Shown piece after piece: positions 36,492-47,595 of a DNA stretch of 64,000 nucleotides (position 1 is the first letter of the stretch; each line of letters begins with the position of its first letter). Below the pieces are notes generated by a model. That model had not been told where the DNA came from and searched no databases. It worked only from the letters and a program-made list of their open reading frames with translations. Origin of the DNA: Asterella californica (Eukaryota > Streptophyta > Marchantiopsida > Marchantiales > Aytoniaceae); assembly GCA_036924285.1 (NCBI GenBank), contig JAYKYS010000007.1, positions 4,464,001-4,528,000 of the forward strand. Direction: 5' to 3'. The position numbers and the translations under genes are program-made.

Positions 36492-39166
36492 ATGATAGAC
36501 GATGCTCAAGAATGGTTCGATAATAACGAATATGATGATTTTGCTAGAATTCAATTTCTTTATGGAGAAGATGACAATTTCAACATTCCAGCTGACATGT
36601 AAGATCAAGAAAGTGTCATGGAGCCTAATCCGTGGTAAAGGACGACAGACGATGCTTTCTGTTGAGAAGATGGATGTATTTCTGGTGGAAAAGACCTTCG
36701 GTGAGTTGCAATTGCTAGTGGCTCGAATCAAACTGAGTGCATTGTTTGAATCGATGGAAGACTTCCAATTTGTCCTTGATTGTTGATCAATGTTCAACTC
36801 ACGCATTAACAAGCACTAGAAAACCCGAGAATTTTATTGGGTTCGAATGTGTATATATGATTTTCTCCTCAGGAAAGATCCTCCGAACAGGAAGCGATGC
36901 GGTAAAAATGTGGATTATGCATTAGATAAGGAGAATCAAACGCTTAACCTAGAACCTAGAACATTTTTCCAGTTTCACCCAACGTCAAGCATCTCAAAGC
37001 TGTGTAGTTGGAGATACAGATTTGAACCAGACGCTTGGAAGAGTGGAGGAAGAGCAAGGATTCAACCTGAGGAATAAGATTGAAGAAGACACGAAAAGTA
37101 TCTCAGTCAGGTGCGTGCGATCAAACTATTCATTTTTTATCAGCAGGACCGTTTCAGATCATTTTCAGAGTCAGGCACCAAGAATGTTGGATCTGGAGAT
37201 CGGAGTTTGAAAGAAAAAGGAACCGAGTCTGGCGTAGAGTGTGCACAGAGATGCGAGTGGAGTATTCGATGCCAACGTCATTTGAAGTCAGGAGAGTTTC
37301 ATATTACTATATGTAACTTGCATCACAGTTGTCTTGGTCATTTGCATAGTTGACAGGGTCCTTGTCAAAATTCTCAACATCTCGCAGTTCTGATGTGTAA
37401 CCGAGTTGTCATTGACTCAAACGTTCATGTGGAAAGCTGGTGAATGATTTTCATCAGACGTTCGAGAAGCGCACTACGTATCAAGCTGCATTCAGAATGA
37501 GAGAGAGAGTCCGAGACTGGATTCAAGGCTGTAATACGAGATCATTTCATGCCATTCCTGCTCTATGTCGTCACGTGAAGAAAATAGACCCGGAGTGTGT
37601 TGTAGAATATTGTACGTGGCCTGGTTCTGAAATTTTCCAACGTATTTTTGTGTGTCCGTCTGCATGCTGAAATGCATTCCAGTTCTCCCAGAAGGTTATC
37701 ACTCTAGATGCATGCCACACAAAGAACAAGAAATTCTCTGCTCAAACTTTTACAGCTAGTTGCTATGATGAGAACAACCAGTCGATTATTCTATGCTTCG
37801 CGGTGGCGACTAGTGAAGACGAGGAGACTTGGTCTTGGTTTTGTTCTCTACTTAGACAAAGTATTACAGGAATAGATCAGAATTATATCGTCATACTCTC
37901 AGATCGCTGTAAGGGACTGCTCAATGCTGTGAAATGCATATTTTCATAGTGTCTTCATGGACATTACGCCCATCACATTTGTTTGCTTGTATGCATTTTC
38001 TACTACTTCATTTATTCAGTGTTGTGGATTGTATTTCGAAGCTAAGGTTATATCACCTCCTGCAGGTTCAATCTGTTATTGGATAACTTGGCCAGCAGTG
38101 GACGTAATGGATTCCTAGCAGCAGAGTACATCCGGAAGATACCCATACACCTTTGGACTCGAGGTATGTTTCCTCTTCCTCGGTATGGGAAGGTGACGTC
38201 AAATGTTGCAGAGTCAGTCAATGTTGCTCTGAAGAAGATTAGAGAGTTTGCTCCTTTTCGGGTAGTTTGTGATATGTGGACTTACATGATGGGTACATTT
38301 TCGAAGTGAAACATGGCTGCCGGAATGAATGGAGCACTCACTCCGTTTGCATAGACCCGGTTCGATGAGAATGAAAAGATGTGTGGTCAGTTTTTTTGTC
38401 ACGTATCGGATGACAACACAGCTCTGGTGCACAAGACGGATAGGAGGGAGCAGTATGTGATACGTCATGACAATATGCTCAAGTGTGAATGTTTGGAACT
38501 TCAAGAAATGTGTTGGTCTTGTGCGTATTCTATGGTGTGGGATGCTTAGTTCACTAGAGATCTTATGCGTCACATGGATTCTGTATGGTTCTCAAAAGAC
38601 GATACAACGAATATATCGAAAGTCAATTCCGTCTCTCGTGATAACCGACCTTATGTTATGTTTCGAGTGTGTTGCTCCTTTAGTTGCAAGAAGAAAGCAT
38701 CTACTCTGTCAACTCAGACAGACATTCAAGCAAACATACACACCAGCGTACCTAGTTTAGGCTCGGTGAGACCCCCGCGTGCAAAGCTTGTTCCGGGTTC
38801 CCGACAACAGCGAAGGTATGTCATACACTTGGGCACAACAAGCGAACTTGTCCACAAAGTCAACATTTGAGAGCTACAATTGTGTGCGACCAGCATGATC
38901 CAATGATGGACAATTTGCAACACACGGATCAGTTGCAAGAGCTTGAAGTTGTTGGTCGTTCTAGAATATCTAATGGCCCAGTGGTGGACAATATAGAACC
39001 TATCGATCATGGAGAATCATCGATTCTTCATCACTTTGAGGTGTCTATTGACGAAGAACTAGACCAAGTACTTGCATCTGAGTATGAGGAGGGCTCAGAT
39101 GACGATTCTGAGTCGATAGCGGAATATGACATTAGTTATGAGCCAGATGACTTCTTTCCGTTCTAA
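36492..39166 (+). pseudogene. Mutator-like (MULE) transposase, multiply broken
   Basis: From ATG 36492 there is an acidic start (DDAQEWFDNNEYDDFARIQF), then a stop. A MuDR-type DNA-binding segment near 37.25-37.33 kb reads CEWSIRC...FHITICNLHHSC. The DDE domain starts near 37.63 kb: FQRIFVCPSAC, a stop, NAFQFSQKVITLDACHTKNKK with the first catalytic Asp, then SEDEETWSWFCSLL, and VILSDRCKGLLNAV with the second Asp near 37.89 kb. GKVTSNVAESVNVALKKIRE near 38.2 kb is the usual segment after the domain. A SWIM-like motif near 38.5 kb (CEC...CWSCAY) lacks its His. A long acidic tail ends at 39166. Many stops and shifts make it non-functional. Terminal inverted repeats were not identified. Confidence 0.8.
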
Positions 39167-39942
39167 ACAGCGATGGTGATCATACCATTGTGTATCTTTT
39201 GTACTCGTTTTAGTTAACTTGACTGCTTAGGTTGAGCATTACAGTAGCAGACTATTAATTGTAGATGTTCTCATTGTATGCAGCTTTAGTACTTCTATAT
39301 TGTTTGGTCGAAGTCGGCTGCATTGGGCTACTTGTTGCAAGAAAAAATCTGTATGTTCTATAAAGGAGTCTGCACCTCCTGGTGTGTCCAGTTGACTCTA
39401 TACTTGTATTTCTTATCAAAGAATAGCAGCGTCATGCAAGATCAAGAACACACTGGAGCTCCCTCGGACATGCATAAAATATTATAAAACCACGCTTCAT
39501 AGATCAATTTTTATCCTCGTTCTATACAAGATATATAATAGCTCGACGCATATCGAGAAATATGCCAAAGCAATGAAAACATCGGCTGAGAGTTGCCACC
39601 TCGTCATTTGAACATAACTTCCCCGTTGATGAATGACTCAAAGAGGAGAGAGGGAGAGGAGAGCGAGAGGAGAGCGAGAGGGGAGAGCGAGAGGATAGGA
39701 GAGGGGAGTAGAAGGAGAGGAGAGAGGGAGAAGAGAGGGGAGGAGGAGGAGAGGAGAGAGGCAGAAGAAGGGAGAGAGGGCAGCGAGAGGCAGAGGAGAA
39801 AGAGAGCACATATTCGCATAGAAGAGTGGGTGAGAGAATAGAAGAGTGAGGGAAGAGTTTGATTCTTGGTGAGTTTTATTGATTGTTGAGTTGTTTTAAA
39901 ATTGAGCTATCTACTCTGAGCGATTTACTTGAAATCGCTGCG
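39167..39942. other. Gene-free stretch with GA-rich tract
   Basis: AT-rich sequence, then a strongly GA-rich tract from about 39645 to 39800 (GAGAGG, GAGCGAGAGG words) on the plus strand. The tract gives spurious Arg/Glu and Ser/Leu frames. It precedes the composite element. Confidence 0.6.
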
Positions 39943-40023
39943 ATGAAAACGAGAGGAGGTGGTGGGAGTAGTGGTGGCGGTGGAGTCTCCATTCGAGGTC
40001 GAGGTCGAGGTGATGGAAGATGA
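39943..40023 (+). pseudogene. Gly/Arg-rich short frame, possible first exon
   Basis: ATG 39943 opens a frame reading MKTRGGGGSSGGGG then IRGRGRGDGR and a stop. More Gly/Arg sequence continues after the stop (QGRGGVPGERR). It resembles the RGG-rich N-terminus of an RNA-binding or transposon protein. It could be the first exon of the coding region that resumes at 41233, with the left repeat array inside the intron. Confidence 0.3.
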
Positions 40024-40125
40024 CAAGGCCGGGGCGGAGTCCCGGGAGAGAGGAGAGTATGAGGAGGAGAGTCCTCTAAGTAAATAACCATGTCTGAATG
40101 TTGTGTTGTTAAATTTGAATGAGTT

Positions 40126-41165
40126 GGTAAGTTAGAATTTGTGAGGGTTAGCAAAACAAACTGTTCGATGTGTTGATGTTTTTTAGGGTTAGCAAAATAG
40201 ACTGTTTCGATGTGTTGATGCTCGTTAAAGTTAGCGATACAGGTCGTTTCGCCGTGTGAGCGATTCAAATATCGCTCACAGTTCACGAAACAGATATGTT
40301 TTGCGAAGATACCTTCGGTACATAGATCACAGTGGATGAAACACGAACGTTTCGGTCATTTGAGAGACGAAACAAGAATGTTTCATCCCTCGTGAAAGAT
40401 ACCTTTCGGAAATAATCCTAGTGGGCGAAACATGCATATTTCGCCTGGATATCCTTTCAGAAATAACCCCAGTGGACGAAACAGATATGTTTCTTCTACA
40501 CGAGAGACGAATCATATCTATTTTGTCTCTCGTGAAAGAATACCCCTTCGGAATATAATCCCAGTGGACGAAACATACATGTTTCGTCTTTCGTGAAGAG
40601 GTACCGCTTAGAAAATAATCCCAATGGGCGAAACATGTCTGTTTCTTCTCTCGTGAAAGGGTACCCCTTCGGAATATAATCTCTGTGGGCGAAACATGTA
40701 TGTTTTGCCTACTTGTGAAAGGGTACTCTTTCGGAATATAATCCTAGTGGGCGAAACATGTATGTTTCGTCCACTTGAGAGATGAAACATACATGTTTCG
40801 TCTTTCGTGAAGAGGTACCGCTTAGAAAATAATCCACGTGAGTGAAACAGGTATGTTTCGCCCACTCTGTGTTGGATGAGAGACGAAACATACATGTTTC
40901 ATCTCTCATGATAGTTTCGTGAAGAGGTACCCCTTAAGGTAATAATCCCCGTGGGCGAGACATGTATGTTTCGCCTCTCACGATAGTTTCGTGAAAGAGT
41001 ACTCCTCAGGGTAATAACCCGCGTGGACGAAACATGTATGTTTCGTCCACGTGAGAGAGGTGGAACATATATGTTTCGTCTCTCACAATAGTTTCGTAAA
41101 AGGGTGCCCCTTATCCTTGTGGACGAAACAGGTATATTTCATCCTCACATGATCGCCAAACACGA
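40126..41165 (+). repeat. Left array of hairpin-containing repeats
   Basis: The first part (40143-40260) has three copies of a roughly 45-bp GGGTTAGCAAAAYARACTG unit. The main part (from 40277) repeats a longer unit: a hairpin centred on GAAACATGTATGTTTC flanked by GTGGGC/GCCCAC or GAGAGAC/GTCTCTC, then a spacer reading GTGAAGAGGTACCCCTTAAG and AATAATCCCCGTGGGCG. Both hairpin flavours alternate. The best hairpin (about 41025-41054) has 14-bp perfect arms around a 2-base centre. Conservation across copies is moderate to high. Confidence 0.85.
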
Positions 41166-41224
41166 TAGTTTTCTTAGATAAATAGCTTGTTTCGTCTCTC
41201 TTTTTAACTACTTTCTATAATATT

Positions 41225-42300
41225 TCTTTTTAGCGTGTGCGGTTTTGGAGAGTGTGAAGAAGGGACCTTCTATTTTCAAGTATACTCATGAAGAGGATGG
41301 GAGATATCATTTGAAGTGGAGAATTTGTTGCATGGAGTAGAAGAAGAAGCTCTCGGTCGACTTGGATTACTTGTTGCTTTATCTTTTGACTTTCCTCCTC
41401 CTCCGGATGTAAGTAATCTTCAATAAGTCTCTTTCTAGATTCATTTGAAATAGGTGTTAACTATATTTTTTTTGGATGCATGTGCTCTATATCATTTATG
41501 TTGTTCTCCTACTTGTATCCATTTGTAGTTCTACATATGTGATTAGGTTGTTTATTTTACAGATTTCATTTTGTATAGAGTTCATCCAATTATATGACGA
41601 GGAAACTCATCGTGCTACTGTTCAAGGACATGAGATTGTGTTGGATGAGTCAGTTATACGTGAGTCACTTGTTTTATCTATGAGAACAATTGTCCTCGTC
41701 CTCATAATGTCAAGAGGAGCATGATAGATGATTGGTTTCCTAAGAAAGACAAAAAGAGAAAAAGATATTTATTATGGATGTGTGAGTATCCGAAGTGGAG
41801 ACTCGTATTCCAGCTTATCAATTGTATTTTTCTGACTCGTCGAAGATCAAGAGAAGTACATGGTCATTTAGCTTTATACGTGAAGAGTAAAGTAGATGAG
41901 AGTGGAGAAGATTATGATTGGACCGAGTTTATTTTGGATTCTTTGGATACAAAGATTTCTTCTATAAAAAAAGCATATGAGTAAGGAGAGATTAGTGCGA
42001 CATCCTGAGACCTGGGTGGGTATGATCTTGACTCACCTCATGATACATATCATTATACTTCCGGAGGGAGGGCGTGTGGATTCTCATCCGCGACTTCAGC
42101 CATCATCTAGTAAGATGTTTATTTCTTGTCTTAGTATTTTAAGATTTTTACTTCCTAATAGTTATGGAGTTATGCTTGAGTACTTATTGATTAAACTCAC
42201 ACTTAAAATGGTGCTTTCAGATCTCTTAGTGGGCTCTTCTTCTCATGATCAAGACCCTCAGTCTTCACAGCATGTTCATGTTCCTCCATCCTCAAGTTAG
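41225..42300 (+). pseudogene. Plant transposon protein-like coding region
   Basis: After an acceptor at about 41232 the readable parts are LLHGVEEEALGRLGLLVALS, a clean intron 41409-41562 (GTAAGT...TTTTACAG, phase 0), and then IEFIQLYDEETHRATVQGHE with VLDESVIRESL. A shift leads to WRLVFQLINCIFL, VHGHLALYVKSKVDESGEDY and DWTEFILDSLDTKISSIKKA, then RHPETWVGMILTHLM. This resembles the putative plant transposon protein family (Pfam Transposase_32-like), whose function is uncertain. A further donor at 42296 pairs in phase with the acceptor at 42466, linking it to the coiled-coil exon. Stops and frameshifts break it. The family match is from memory of the pattern. Confidence 0.45.
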
Positions 42301-42466
42301 AAGTTTACAGTTTTCTGTTTAGATTTTGGTTTTGTTCTTGTTTACTTCTACTTTGTTCTACATAGTTCTGGTTTACTTCTACTTGTTTTGGTTTAGTACT
42401 ACTTTGTTACTTTTGTTGAGTTATACTTTGTTACTTATGGTTAAAGTTATACTTCACCTTGTGCAG

Positions 42467-43490
42467 ATAGAGAGGTTATTCTCGTGGAGAGAATGAATCA
42501 ACTGAGCAATGTCATCAAAAAAAAGGAGGAAGAGCTTAATTCCAAAAGTCTTCAACTCCAACATATGAAGTATGAGATTATGGTTGTGAAAGAGGAATTG
42601 AGCACGATACGTGGGGCAGAAGAGTTCTACCCTCATCTAGTTCACCCTACTGTAAATCGACGTAAGACTCTTATCCTTGATTTGAATGATCTTTTAGTCC
42701 AAGTGGGAAGGAACGAGCATGAGTTGATGCCAGCGCGTGAAAGAGGATATGTAGTAGAAACTACATCGAAGTAGTCTATATGATACGTGAAGAGACGTGG
42801 AGTAAAAGCTTTTCTCGAGATATGTCTAGATAAGTTTCATGTCATAATATGTACATCTCAAACTTTGTTAAACACGGGAATGCTACTCAGGCTATGAAAG
42901 GGGTAAATTATTTACCTCCTGGAGTTGCAGCAGGAAAGGTATGAAACTTCTTCTATGTTCATTTTCAATTTTGATTCTCATGTTTTCTCTGTATTATATG
43001 CTATGTTTTTTATCAAGACATGTGTTTTAATAACTACTTCTTACTTTTGTAGGTATGCCATGTTTTTGCTCAAGACATGTGTTTCAAATATAAGACGGTT
43101 CGAGAAGCTGCATTCGGTAATCACTTGTACTTGAAAGATTTTGCTGTTCTTCATCATCATAACTTGAGCACGAGGGACGTTCTGTTGGTGGATGATAGTC
43201 TAGTGGAAAACAGCACCAATCATTCTTTTAATGCTATCCATCCTTTCACTATGGATAGTGATAGAGAGTTGTATTTAAAAGCAACTCTATTTCCTTGGCT
43301 TCTTCGTTGGGGATGTAGCCCAGAGGAGACACCTGCTTATGTGGAGAGTAGATATTCACAAGTTTTTGCTCAAGATCCATTTATAGCCCTTAAAAGCTAT
43401 TTGACAAATATTACCAAAGAAGAAGCCAATATCGTATGGAGATCCGTTCCGCATGGAGTTTGTATGCATCCCTACCCTAAACTCCAGTGA
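42467..43490 (+). pseudogene. Coiled coil plus FCP1/NIF-type HAD phosphatase domain, broken
   Basis: The exon from 42467 encodes a coiled coil (MNQLSNVIKKKEEELNSKSL and on) and then the phosphatase motif I region RKTLILDLNDLLVQVG, Asp at 42679. Plant FCP1-like proteins of the DLNGLL type also carry Asn at the second position. After two in-frame stops, YVKRRGVKAFLEICLDKFHV and IICTSQ match the KRPGCxEFLxFCFEKFxVxIWTS motif. A frameshift follows. An intron at 42939-43052 (phase 0) leads to VCHVFAQDMCFKYKT, then RDVLLVDDSLVENSTNHSF with the acidic DD at 43191-43196, and NAIHPF. It ends at 43490. Intact relatives dephosphorylate proteins such as the RNA polymerase II tail, but the DLNGLL branch is poorly studied. 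The copy is inactive. It lies just inside the right repeat array. Confidence 0.75.
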
Positions 43491-43679
43491 GAAAGATTTC
43501 TCTCTCTTGTTCATCCATTATATGATACTTATCATATAATGAGATAATCTATTATAATATAAATATTATACGCGAAAGTACAAGTTTTCACTAGTAAACA
43601 ATTATTTCTTGCAATGTTCATTTGATTTTCTTGGTGTTATGTGATGCGATGCTCATTTGGTTGAAAATTCTCGAAGGTA
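43491..43679. other. AT-rich spacer before the right array
   Basis: It contains an ATGATACTTATCAT palindrome near 43522 and otherwise AT-rich non-coding sequence, probably the 3' UTR of the captured gene. Confidence 0.4.
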
Positions 43680-44345
43680 CCCTTCACCAGTGAGCGAAAC
43701 ATACTAGATTACAAGTTTGGCTCATGCAGGGTTGCCTAGCGAAACATATTAGTTTACTAGTTTGGCCCATGCAGGGTTGCCTTCACGATTTAATCTGGAG
43801 ACGTGAAATATACTTATTTCGCTCCGCGCATGGACGAAACATTATGTACCGCTCACCGTGATAAAACCTTCACTATTTAATCGCCAAAGAGAGCGAAATA
43901 TACTTGTTTCACCTCTCGCTCCATGTGATAAACACGATTTCACCGCTTAAGATGAAACATACTTGTTTCGCCCCTCGTGTGGACGAAAGCAAGTCTCATG
44001 TGGACGAAACATACTTGTTTCGCCCACGGGGATTATTATCTTAAGGGGTACTCCTTCACGAAATTATCATGAGAGGCGAAACAAGTATGTTTTGCCCTCT
44101 CACGTGGGAGAAACATACATGTTTCTCTCATGAGATTATTATCCTAAGAGATATTCCTTCACAAAACTATCGTGAGAGACGAAACTTATCTGTTTCGTCC
44201 ACGGGGATATCACCGTAAGGGGTACTCTTCACGAAACTATCGTGAGAGACGAAACAAGTATGTTTCATCTCTCGAGTAAGCGAAACATACATGTTTCACC
44301 CACTGACGTTATTTCATAAGGAGTATCTCTTCACGAGAGACGACA
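43680..44345 (-). repeat. Right array of hairpin-containing repeats, inverted
   Basis: The same repeat family as 40126-41165, in reverse orientation: spacers here read ATTATTATCTTAAGGGGTAC and CTCCTTCACGAAA, the complement of the left-array spacers. Hairpin cores such as GAAACATACTTGTTTCG and GAAACATACATGTTTC alternate between CTCTC- and GGGCG-flanked forms. The first 150 bp contain a diverged unit with two copies of AGTTTGGCYCATGCAGGGTT. Confidence 0.85.
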
Positions 44346-44581
44346 TGAACTGAAGACGAAGACTATTAGTTTGCTCTAAAAGCACACGATATTATGCTCA
44401 CATCCAATCTGGAAGGAAGACAGAAGAAAGGAGTGCACGTAGAATGGTTTCAAGACTACATTCTCGCTCAGTTCAATAGAGAGCAATTCATTTCAACTGA
44501 GAGCAGTGCACGTAGAATGGTTTCGGGACTACATTCTCATTCAGTTCCACCGTTGAACAAAATATAGGATGTACAGTTAAC

Positions 44582-46625
44582 ATTGTCGTGTCGAATTTTA
44601 CGTGAAGGATGTCCAGGAAAACGCGAGGTTCCTGACTGTGGAGATATAGTGTGCTGAACAGAGAACAAGAAAGAGAAACACAAGCACGAAAACGAGCGTC
44701 GTAATATATACCAACTCTCAATGTACATACACTGCCAGTTCTTTCTTCCTAATAACACAAAACTGAGAAAGAGACCAGAGCGGTCTGTAATCTACTTCAA
44801 AGCCCCTAAAACGAACCCCTGAATCTCAACCCTGACCCAAAACCACCGAAACGTAGCTCAAAGCAAGAAAAACTTCTCTTTGCTAACAAAAAGAGTTGCA
44901 CCAGTATCACACGATTGAAATCCAAGTCCAAACCACATCAATGTACAAGCTATTAGCTAAAGCTAGCTACCACAAGTTGTATATAGCCAACTAGATCTCT
45001 AACGAACTCCAAAGGATGAAAATCGTAGCGAAGGAATCGAAAAAGATCTATCTGAGAACTTCCTCTTTTCGTCAAACGGACTTCAGATGTCGATAGGGTC
45101 TTCTTCCCTGACTCCATTGATCCAGAAAACCTTCAGATTCGACTCCCAACAGCCGAGATACCGCCGATTTTTGATCGTAGGTGATCGAACTTTCAAAAAC
45201 TCCTCCATGCGGCTTAAAACCGCACACACCTTCTGATATACATCTTCTCTGGTAGGTAGATCTAACTACCTTGAACCCAACTAGACTCCAAACAAGCTGT
45301 TTGGAGTTCCCCTCGTAAAACCACGCAAGAAATTTGATCATAAGACACAAAAAACTAACATAAATCGACTCCCTGCGGCTCAAACTTGCTCACCACACCC
45401 AAACCAACAACTAATCCACATACGGTCTTCTCCTATGCGTAGATGAAGACTCCTTGATCGCGTAGACACCAAGAACAAAGAGCTTGGCTCATCGATTGCA
45501 AAGAACAACCCAATCTCAGGTCGCAGACGAACGAAAATCTGACGTAAGCGCCCTTGCGAGCCAATTTCATTCAGAACTCTCAAACCGCCCGATGAAACTT
45601 CGTATCGTCTTCAATTTCCTGAAGAACTCGTTGTTCTGATCTCGATGGATCCAAGGACAGTAAGTTTGGACTCCAGAACGATCCGAACGGTCCAACTTTT
45701 CTTCACAGATCACTGAAGCTCTCAAATCCTCTTCCTGCGTCTAAATTTCTCCCATAACACATCTCCCAATCCGCCTCTTCACGAACCGTCTTAACCAACA
45801 CGTAGCATGCACAGATCTGAACCGAACAACGCCTTGCACGTTTGCATTGGATCTCCAAATCTCCCGAACCGTCCGCTGACAAGTCGCAAGCGCAAGCTAG
45901 CCCCTTAAGCTAACCCTTTACGTTAGACGTTGTACATACAAGAATTTACAGATCATTTTTCACTCAAATTAATAAAATAATGTAAAATTTCACCTCAAGA
46001 AGCAGACCCCTTGTGTCTTTACTATAGCGCTTGGAGCCACAAATACCCAGTCAGCAGAGTAAACTAAGGCCTAGCTTGATTTTTCTTTCTTTCGAGTCGC
46101 GTAACTTCTCCACTAGACGTCTAAATGAAGTAGACAAGATGCCCATGGAAAGTTGACAACGAGCTCCACCCATCGATGCTATGAAAGTGAAGATCTGAAG
46201 TCGTGCCAAAAGCTCATAAGCTGGGGCCTAACTTGTCTTTTCCATCTTTCGAGTCTTATAACTTCTCCACTAGGCGTCCAAACGAAGTAGACGAAGTGCC
46301 TATGAGAAACTGACAAGGAGCTCTACCCATCGATGCGATGAAAGTGAAGATCCAAAGTCGTGCCAAAAGTCCGTAAGCTGGGGCCTAGCTTGTTTTCCCA
46401 TCTTTAGAGTCATGTAACTTCTCCACTAGGCGTCCAAACGAAGTAGACAAAGTGCCTAAGGAAAGTTGACAATGAGCTCTACCCATTGATGCGATGAAAG
46501 TGAAGATCCAAAGTTGTGCCAAAAGCCCGTAAGCTGAGGCCTAGCTTGCTTTTCTCATGAGTGTCTTTGAAACGATAACAATCAAAATTTGATTTTTTTA
46601 TGTAGGAGCCGGTTCACGACACGAC
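44582..46625. mobile_element. 2.04-kb insertion with inverted ends and known empty site
   Basis: The left end TTGTCGTGTCG (44583-44593) and right end CGACACGACAA (46617-46627) are an 11-bp perfect inverted repeat. The flanks GTTAAC and CGCTGCAATGCG join directly in the two sister units (CTTAACGCTGCAATG at about 47071 and 47521), which shows the empty target. An AAC duplication (44579-44581 and 46626-46628) is possible. The interior has only short minus-strand frames (for example 45072-45583) without family signature, and a 156-bp tandem repeat near the right end. It is probably a non-autonomous DNA transposon; the superfamily is unknown. Confidence 0.75.
46068..46570. repeat. 156-bp tandem repeat, about three copies
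   Basis: GAGTC...AACTTCTCCACTAGRCGTC starts units at about 46094, 46251 and 46407. Each unit contains GTGAAGATC, AGTCGTGCCAAAAG and GGCCTAGCTTG words. The units are highly similar. They lie near the right end of the 2.04-kb insertion. Confidence 0.9.
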
Positions 46626-47595
46626 AACGCTGCAATGCGCATTCAGCATAACTACAAAGGTTGATTAAAAAAGACTATGGGTCCAATTTAGAATCATCCT
46701 AGAACTCCTTAAGTTTTCGTAATGCCTCTACTAACTCCAACAGCTCTTCCTTCTCTTGTCGTTGGAGCTCAACTACAGCTTGCAAATCTAGAGCAATATC
46801 TTCCAAGCTCATTTCAGTCTCTTCTAATCTTTATGTAAACACTCTATCTCAACAAGCTCCACATTATTATCCAAAAGCACACGGTATTATGCTCACATCC
46901 AATCTAGAAGGAAGACAGAAGAAAAGAATGCACGTAGAATGGTTTCGGGACTACATTCTCGTTCAGTTCAACAAAGAGCAATTCATTTCAACAGAGAGCA
47001 ATGCACGTAGAATGATTTTGGGACTACATTCTCATTCAGTTCAACCGTTGAACAAAATATAAGATGTACACTTAACGCTGCAATGCGCATTCAGCATAAC
47101 TACAAAGCTTGATTAACAAAGACTATGGGTCCAATTTAGAATCATCCTAGAAGTCCTTAAGTTTTCGTAATGCCTCTACTAACTCCAACAGCTCTTCCTT
47201 CTCTTGTCGTTGGAGCTCAACTACAGCTTGCAAATCTCGAGCAATACCTTCCAAGCTCAGTTCAGTCTCTTCTAATCTTTATGTAAACACTCCATCTCAA
47301 CAAGCTCCACATTATTATCCAAAAGAAACACGGTATTATGCTCACATCCAATCTGGAAGGAAGACAGAAGAGAGGAGTGCATGTAGAATAGTTTCGAGAC
47401 TACATTCTCGTTCAGTTCAACAGAGAGCAATTCATTTCAACAGAGAGCAATGCACGTAGAATGGTTTCGGGACTATATTCTCATTCAGTTCAACCGTTGA
47501 ACAAAAGATAAGATGTACACTTAACGCTGCAATGCGCATTCAGCATAACTACAAAGCTTGATTAACAAAGACTATGGGTCCAATTTTGAATCATC

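Larger units (their letters stand above)
39943..44345 (+). mobile_element. Composite element with inverted hairpin arrays and captured phosphatase
   Basis: The layout is a Gly/Arg-rich short frame (39943-40023), a repeat array (40126-41165), a broken multi-exon coding region (41225-43490), and a second array (43680-44345) in the opposite orientation to the first. The inverted arrangement is clear: the reverse complement of 44012-44090 aligns with 40900-40975 at about 90% by eye. I interpret this as a foldback-like DNA transposon whose long inverted ends consist of subrepeats, enclosing a transposon protein and a captured host phosphatase domain. The exact ends and any target-site duplication are not resolved, and the Gly/Arg frame may lie outside the element. 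Confidence 0.5.

Noticed and set aside
39600..39841. Arg/Glu-rich and Ser/Leu-rich frames on both strands
   Set aside because: The GA-rich tract lacks stop codons; there is no other sign of coding.
40277..41165. Regular repeats with short spacers, considered as a CRISPR array
   Set aside because: Spacers are themselves repeated, units vary in length, and the setting is a plant genome with inverted copies 2.5 kb away.
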